Source: Haberlea rhodopensis
Lineage: Eukaryota > Streptophyta > Magnoliopsida > Lamiales > Gesneriaceae
NCBI GenBank assembly: GCA_907163345.1
Contig: CAJQUN010000024.1
Coordinates: forward strand, 5,828,001-5,892,000
DNA length: 64,000 bases
Reading direction: 5' to 3'
Shown here: piece by piece, positions 56,757 to 64,000 of the stretch
Position numbering within the stretch: position 1 is the first letter of the stretch
Layout: each line of letters begins with the position of its first letter
Made by a program: the position numbers and the translations under genes
Notes under the pieces: model-generated
Told to the model about the DNA's origin: nothing
The model's input: only the letters and a program-made list of their open reading frames with translations
Databases searched by the model: none

Positions 56757-59700
56757 TTACATAAAACTTCTACCTGAACTCTGGCACTGAGACAGCCATA
56801 AGTCAATTTGTTCAATGATATGTTGCCTTACTTTATTTACGGCATCTGGGGAGCTGCAGTTCTTGGAATCACCTGAAAATGCATAAGTTGAAAACTTTAT
56901 CAAAATAGGGAGAAGCAGATTCTGAACTTGGCAAAGAATTTCAATGGAGAGATGCACAACTTAAGAAGGAAAATGAGAGCAAACTTCTTGGAATATCAAA
57001 AGGAGTCGATGCCTGCAACTTTTTTGATAGAGAAATAAGAAAATATCTTTTAATTTTTTTTTCTTTCAAGTAATTTCAAGAAACCTAATGGAAATATTAT
57101 ATTAAAATTTTTAATATTGCCAAGAAATACTTAAAAACTAACGTCTGAGGTTACACATCTGCAATAGAATATATCTCCTTTTAAAAACATAAATCATGTT
57201 TTCCAATTCAACTTCTAGAAATACCTGAAACATATTCAAACATTACCTAAACAGTATAGTCAGGTTCGCTTACAGAGAAGACAAACCAGAAGCTACACCA
57301 ATTATAGCAAGTATGAAAATTCAAGATCTTAAAAATATGCATACCTTCAGGTACCAGAGGAGATTGGGGGCAGCCACGCATATCGGTTCCATGGCCACAG
57401 TTATGACATGTCATGATATATGAAGGCACTGGAACATTTTTTAACAAAAATCATAAAAAACAGAAATAAGCTATGCCATAAGATGATTTGTCACTAAAGA
57501 TTTTCTGCAAGCACATTTCTTCACATAAAAGATAAAAGTCATGTTAGTCGACCATCCAATGAAATTTAATGTGAAGCCAACAAACAGAAAATGTCACAAC
57601 TGCAACAATTGTATGTCTGGAAGAGCACCAGAAAAGAACGTGTAGAATGAACTATTCACAGTTTCACACAATTGAAAGAAGTATTGAGTGACTTATTAAA
57701 GATGGGTCATGGTCATGCTTGATGTCAGGTCTGAGGCACGGAGAAATTATAGTGGGCAACTCAATTATATCGGAACTAAAACCTAAGAGAAACATTGACC
57801 GGTAAAACCATCAATAAATACAATGTGTACTCACCCTCGGGTGAAGAAGTTTGTTTAGATGCATGTCGCCATGGGTCTTGTGATCCATTAGTAAAGATTA
57901 TTTTTGACCCTGCCATTTAAAATACGAGGAGAAAAGTTTTAAGTACATGGTGATCCTATCACAGTAATAAATTATTGGAAAAAGAAATTCAATGAAATTT
58001 ATTCGATATAGCAATACCAAATTATAGTCTGTTTTTATTGCTGATAAAAATCGCAATAAACTTCATTCTATTATATACATGGTGTATCATTTCAAAAGAA
58101 AAATAATAAAACTGTAAGGAAATCTATACAGAATATAAGTGGAAGAATGAAGGTTTTAGCTAATAGTTATCTTATCTTTTACACTGTCACAAAACTGTGG
58201 AGATGATTAGTAATTTTCATTTTATCTATTTTCTAAACTGTGGTTCTAATCTACTCCAATACTCCATCTCTGTCATGTATAAATTCTGGGGTGTGTGAAT
58301 AAACTCAACAAGCAAGATTTCTTATTGTTTTCATAAACTTTCTTGTTTCATCCCAATTGCATTACTCCCCACTTCTCACAGCCAAAAAGGAAGGCAGCTC
58401 TTTTTCACATATTCATTTCAGAAATGACCATAAGATGCCATTTGGATCTCCCAGAACCCAATTTATTGAAGGGAATAAAAGAAAATTTCACAAAAGCCAT
58501 AGATAAAATAGTTGAATGGTTTTACCAGCAATTCTTGTGCCTCCATAGTATAAATTTGTTGCAGAAACATCAGGATAGATACTTTCTCCAAAGACATTTT
58601 TGCAGAGGTCCAAATGGTACCTACATTAAATATTATTCAACTTTATTAATGAATCTTCCTCTTCACCTCAACAGTTTGAGATGCTAAAGGAATCTGGTAA
58701 AAACATTTGGAAAAATGTAAAAAAAACAGCAGATAACACATCATGCATAGACTTGCCTTGTATCAACTCTTGCAGACCTGATACTATCATTTGAAGGTGC
58801 AACCTGAAAATAGGCAACTTCTGTGCAGACTTGGAACCACCACAATCGATCAGCAGAATATGCAGTTTTCTTCAAATGTTGTTGGTCATATGTTTCAACT
58901 CTGACACCAAGACCCTTAACATAGTACTCTTTCACATATGTGGCATATGCTTCCTAATATGAAGATTCAGGCAGCACAGATTACAAAAAAATTCATCAAT
59001 GAAACGAGGGTAACACAGATGGTAATAAATAGTTAAGCTTTGACTAAAAAAAACTTCTGCACTTCCCAAAGACGACATCAGGCTGGACAAGTTGTGCATT
59101 GTAAGTTCATTGAGCAACTTAGTGAATCAAGAGAGCAAATACTTCTCTCCTGAATAAGCTATCAATCAGAGAAGTCCATTTAAGTACTGAGTGACCCTCT
59201 TTGACAGCAAAACTCATTATTATGTGTTTGTGGAGATGAGTGTGGTAAGTGCAAATACTTTTGATATTCATTCAATGATCGCATACATGCAATCTTGTAT
59301 GAATAGTTGCCACCAGCAATTATAAACATGCGCTAAAATACATCTAAAATAGTAATATTCCCATGCCATCAAGCAACCATATTTAGTTTCCAAAATTAAG
59401 ACCAGGCTCATGACATTTATTTTTTAAGCTCCTCTGAGAGGACCTAGTTTAGTGCGCTTACTACCGATTAATGAGATATAACATTTTCAGCAATCCGTTA
59501 TGTCATTTGAGGAATTGCAAAAAATGAAATATTGATAGAGATAAAAATGCTTACCACCAAATCCTCTCCAGCTTTCTTTGCTTCAATTATAGGGATGCAC
59601 AGTTTATCTGGATTTCCATACTGAAACTGGAAAGAGGGAACCATGTGATAATTGAACTGGAAAAGTAAATCTATATCATTAACAAAGCTGTACTGTCACC

Positions 59701-61959
59701 TACAGCTGTAACTGCAGCATCTGCCAGAAAATACAGGAAATCACCTTCGTTGGATAGCTGTACGAATAGAAGTCAGCATGAAATTCTGGAATGTCATCCA
59801 AGTTCCACAGAAGATGGATGTGCACTTAAAATAATTGATAATATAACTTGCGTTTTCTGGAAAAAAAATTATTTCTTAAGTTAAGTTTCCAAATTTCACA
59901 ATGTTATATCGCTTCTGACATAAGCACCACCTGAAACCTAGATATTTTTGGTCCATTCAACCTAAATCCCTATGAAAGCGGATGAGTGGACAAACTCCAC
60001 TCACCAGTATACTAGTATACTAATCACACCTTCAAGTTCACAAACTAAGGACAAAAATAAAGGTACAAACGTGCTATTATATCCATATAAAGCTAATACT
60101 AAGACAAAACTCTAGAATTTGACAGGGTTCATGAAAGCAACTTTACTTTACACGAGTTTTTTCATATTTTCATTCAACATCTGATGAATTAGTGATGATC
60201 AAAACTATACATTGTCCTTGTGTTGCACACCATTGGATTTAGGAGGATATACTACTGCAAATGATCAGATCTTCACAAAGTTATCAGTTAGAAATGTAAA
60301 TACCACAATTCTTGGCTTATAATTCTAATTGATACAAAATAATGCGTGCAACATTCTTGTTTTCACTAAAAAAGTATAGCACATACTCCAAAATAACCCA
60401 AACATACATCGCTTTCCCCAATTAATTTTCATGAATTATGTTGGAGAGCAATAAATGCCTATACTGGAAGAGCGATTGAAATGCGGCTATTGGTTGTTGT
60501 ACGGTTTAAAATATTCGAGTTGCACCGTTATCACCAACTATAGCTTTTTGTAAAGCGATCGAAACGTGGCGCTTGGGCTGTTGTAGGATTTAAAATATTA
60601 GAGTTGCATCGTTACCACCAGATTATAGCTTTTGGTTGCAAATTATTTTCTAAAAAATAATTTTAGAAAAATACCAAAACAAATACAAACATAACCCAAG
60701 TTCCTTGGTCGTGCCAATTTGCATTTTTCTTTCACATGGTATTTTTCTATTTTTGATTTCTTTAAAATTTGCTTTACACAATGGCAAATATAACCTAAAA
60801 TACTCCATAACTATACACCAACTTTTAAAGCATTATTTTAAAATTAAAGCTAAATTAATCATATTTCTATAATCAACACCATAAAATCTTTCAAGAATAG
60901 TATCAAACTGATATTACCAAACTTCTAAGTTAGAAAAATGATTTTTCACGAAGACATACACAAATGTATATCAATGGATTTAGAATATAAAAATTAAATA
61001 AATTGTACTCCTAGAATTGTTTCCAATTGCTTCGTTTAATGTTTTCCAGGAGCATAAGTTGCTGTCTAAACTATGGAATACAGGCATAATATCCAGTCAT
61101 ATCAAAACTCAATTACTAAATTACGAAACAAAAAATTTAATGTTGCTGGGCAAGAAAAGTTCAGAGAAACCATACATCTCGATTTATTCTCTATCCAAAT
61201 TTGTAGCATATGGATTCAAGTTTTCAGCATGTTGAATTTGCATTAACATAAAACTCGCCCAAAATATGCCTTTACTTAGAAAAAATAAAAAAGAAACTTG
61301 ACTCCACTTTTAAAAGCAAAAAATTATCAAGGGTAAACAAATTGCTTTGTAGTTTCCCAAGTATGTGCCACATAATATGCTATGTACCATGTGAACATTG
61401 AAACTAGGTGTAATTTCTTCTCTATCCCATAAGGAAAGTAGAAAGATTTTGTACCTCAGCTGCTCCGAACAATGTCTTTAGTATTTTGTCATTATCTCCA
61501 AGCCTCTGATCAACAAGCTGAGTAATTTCTTGTAACACAGATTTACATTCAGGACCTGCAGATTCACCAATCTGCATAAGAGTATCAAGGGTAAGATGCT
61601 TTGACTAATAATATTATAATCAGTGAAACTTGAAAGGAAAAATCATCCGAGCTAGTGCTGATTCGAAGCGAAGGTAAGGAAGCACAAAAAAAAAAAGGAA
61701 ACGTGAAATAGACGGTAGATAAAATGAATAAGTGGAAAGACCGAAATAACTTAACTAACAGAAAATTTCCGTTCACCTGCTTATCAAATTCTGTAAAGTT
61801 GTAAACAGCAAGAACTACGGCAGAACTTGCAAGACTTCCACAAGTAAGGTGCGGAAACTTTAGGCGAAACCATGCACTAAGGGCTCCAGCATATGATACA
61901 CCAAAGACAAACCATGGATTATCCTTATCCGTTCTATTTAGTTTTACATTTAAGGATTC
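56757..61959 (-). CDS. EDA2: Peptidase family S28 serine carboxypeptidase, EDA2-like, 3' part (5' exons beyond window)
   Basis: Exons visible on the minus strand: 61777-61959, 61455-61571, 59704-59757, 59555-59626, 58757-58953, 58526-58620, 57835-57909, 57345-57428, 56757-56872. Together they make 993 nt, 330 residues plus stop, in one frame. S28 signatures are LSAWFRLKFPHLTCGSLASS, the nucleophile motif GVSYAG (Ser 61894-61896), catalytic Asp in GSQDPW (57875-57877) and His in NCGHGTD (57391-57393). Cysteines in CHNCGHGTDMRGCPQSP are as in the family. S28 enzymes release dipeptides or C-terminal residues next to proline and act in lysosome/vacuole or outside the cell. Arabidopsis EDA2 affects embryo sac development. 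The donor after 58757 is GC rather than GT. N-terminal exons are not in 61960-64000, so the preceding intron exceeds 2 kb. Confidence 0.93.
60439..60640 (+). mobile_element. TRIM-family remnant in an S28 intron
   Basis: Two adjacent blocks each carry the LTR words GCGATYGAAAYGYGGC, GTACGGTTTAAAATATT/TAGGATTTAAAATATT, GAGTTGCACCGTTA and TATAGCTTTT known from the TRIM copies at 24095 and 38884. The primer site and most of the internal part are missing, so only two LTR-like pieces in tandem remain. Confidence 0.65.
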
Positions 61960-64000
61960 CTGTGAAATAAAGAAAAAATGCACAATCATGGGTTTTTTAG
62001 TAAAAGATATGATAGAAAGATGAAAGAGGATTGCGGCTTGATCAATTATGTAATCATTGAAGGTTTATCATATTAAACATGGTATAAGATCTTAAATACC
62101 ACTTTCCTAAAAAAATTGGCCATCAAAGGAGTATAATTTTTTTTCTTTCTTTCCCCTGGTAAGTTGGTTTTCCATTTTCTCTTGAATTAGGTTCAAGCTT
62201 CCATTTCCAAAAATACAGAAGACAGCCATACAATCAAATACTTCTATCTCTATCTTGTTAACTATTGTTTTGTTTCTGCATTAATTTTTTTCTGTGATTT
62301 CAACTCACTGGTTCTGACTCTTACCATGCTATATCACTGTTCAAATAGTAGTGGCACTCCACCGGAAATTAGTCGGCAAGAAATTTAAGAGAGATAAATT
62401 CCAGTAACTTAGAGTCTATATTACTCATGCAATACTTTAGGTTACCTTTTAATCCCAAGTCCACACAAGTTGTCACTTTCAATTGTCCAAATATGTGATT
62501 TTTCTCGTTGTTTGCAATCATCTTTGACAATTCTCCTAGACAGGGTAAAAAATTACATATTTCTTTACACTAAATTGATTAACGTATGATGTTTTTGTTG
62601 TGTCTTTGTCTCACACCCCAAGTCTCAAGACTACACAAACAAGACTGCATACAGAACAATGTATACTTTGTATCCGTTCTCGATCTATTAAAATGGTCAG
62701 CCCAAGTTACCATAAGAATCCAATGTAACAGCTTATAAACCGATGCAAACACCTCACAAACCTGATATAGGACGGCATTGCATTTTGGTGGGGAAACAAA
62801 GCTTAGGGAACGATCCACAGCACTCAATGTTCTTTAAATCCATAAAAGATCTACATAGTGTACCCCAGGGAGCAGAATGCATTCTCACATGGACAGCCGA
62901 GTGGAAACTAATAACATTGATATTTACCCATTCATGAATATTTATAATATGGGCTATGGTATGCTATTATCAACCCCCAGTGTGGAAAATTATCGATTCA
63001 GATGGCCACTAGCATTTACCCAAGACTTTGAGAACCCAAAGGTTTATCATTTAGAATAAATCACACCCCACTTTTATTCAGAATGAGGAATTCCACATCT
63101 CAAATGTGACATACCAACAATTTAACCGACTAAAAGATTTACACTTTTGACATTTTCTCATAAGAACTTGAAAATGTCATGAATTCTTTCTCACACCCAT
63201 AGTCTCAAGACCTCGCAAACAAGACTGCACACAGAACAACGTATACTTCGTATCCGTTCTCGATCTATTAAAATGGTCAGCCCAAGTTACTATAAAAGAA
63301 TACACTGTAACACCTTAAACCAATGCAAACACCTCTCACAAACCTGATATAGGACGGCATTGCATTTTGGTGGGGAAACAAATCTTAGGGAACGATCCAC
63401 AGCATTCAATGTTCTTTAATTCCATAAAAGAACTACATAGGGTACCCCAGGGAGCAGAATGCATTCTCACATGGACAGCCGAGTGGAAACTAATAACATT
63501 GATATTTACCCATTCATGAATATTTATCATATGGCTATGGTATGCTATAGTCAACCCCCAGTGTGGAAAATTATCGACTCAGATGGCCACTAGCATTTAC
63601 CAAGACTCTGAGAACCCAAAGGTTTATCTTTTAGAATAAATCACACCCACCTCAGAATGAGGAATTCCACATCTCAAATGTGGCAAACCAACATTTTAAC
63701 TGACTAAAAGATTTACACTTCTCATAAGAACTTGAAGATGCACATTTTAGGGCATTTCTTCTACTACCTCTTGCTTTCCCTTCCCAACTTTTCAGCAGGC
63801 AAGTTTCAAAAAGTTTTTTTTTTCCTTCATTGAACAGAATATGTAACAGCTGAGATTTGATCCATACCTCCTCAGCATCCAATACAATCAGAAGCCAAAT
63901 ACTGGAAGTAATAAAATAATTTTATAAATCAACACTGTAAATCATTTCCCCATGAAAGTTGCCAAAACAAAAACTACCAAGTATATTCTCAATTTAGTAA
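61960..64000 (-). other. Large intron of the S28 gene with a tandem duplication
   Basis: No S28 exon motif was recognised here, so it appears to be intronic up to the window edge. It contains two direct copies of a unit of about 570 bp, at about 62608-63180 and 63186-63740. They share CTCAAGAC, TCCGTTCTCGATCTATTAAA, CCTGATATAGGACGGCATTG and GGAGCAGAATGCATTCTCAC and are about 90 percent alike by eye. The repeated unit resembles non-coding transposon-derived DNA. Confidence 0.7.

Noticed and set aside
63876..63912. Candidate 34-nt exon with good acceptor and donor upstream of the visible S28 exons
   Set aside because: In no frame does it encode residues expected before ESLNVKL in S28 proteins.

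Overview
This is plant nuclear DNA: AT-rich, with intron-containing genes, plant-specific protein families and dense nested transposable elements. The host is a eudicot. I lean towards an asterid of the order Lamiales, because the third reading frame of the copia element resembles retroelement proteins I remember from Gesneriaceae and their relatives. That is memory, not a search.

The left third is a pile of mobile elements. A copia (Sirevirus-like) LTR retrotransposon on the minus strand fills 479-11102. It has a 5-bp target duplication (AGATC), LTRs that differ at only about ten positions, a tRNA-Met primer site, gag, a badly broken pol, and an extra reading frame (ORF3) downstream of pol. 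About 250 bp further on is an 8.35-kb unit (11365-19714) with imperfect terminal inverted repeats and a perfect 8-bp target duplication. Inside it lies a nearly complete endogenous pararetrovirus of the family Caulimoviridae (11687-19275, about 7.58 kb) in the order capsid, zinc knuckle, movement protein, protease, reverse transcriptase/RNase H, transactivator. The virus is linear from its own primer-binding site and has an 11-bp repeat at its ends. Every visible cistron junction is a short start/stop overlap. Next come a 2.4-kb solo LTR holding a hAT-type MITE, and a TRIM element.

Host genes begin at 25.9 kb with an intronless secreted leucine-rich-repeat protein (25897-27825, plus). A gene-poor stretch follows (27.9-40.5 kb) with SINEs, LTR fragments, a 94-bp MITE, a 46-bp perfect palindrome and a 1.48-kb inverted repeat able to fold into a long hairpin. 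A class IV zinc-finger GATA factor lies at 40707-41772 (plus), but its first exon needs two frame changes.

The right part holds two minus-strand genes. One is a 15-exon DUF726/TMCO4-like membrane hydrolase (47526-54684), which I could splice into an uninterrupted 669-residue frame. The other is an S28 serine carboxypeptidase (EDA2-like) whose 5' end lies beyond the window. The DUF726 gene carries a plastid ycf1 insertion in intron 4 and a Mutator-like MITE in its promoter. GATA, DUF726 and S28 genes are also close neighbours on Arabidopsis chromosome 4 as I recall, so 40.7-64 kb looks like an ancient gene block. The window therefore splits into a transposon-rich arm on the left and a conserved gene block on the right.
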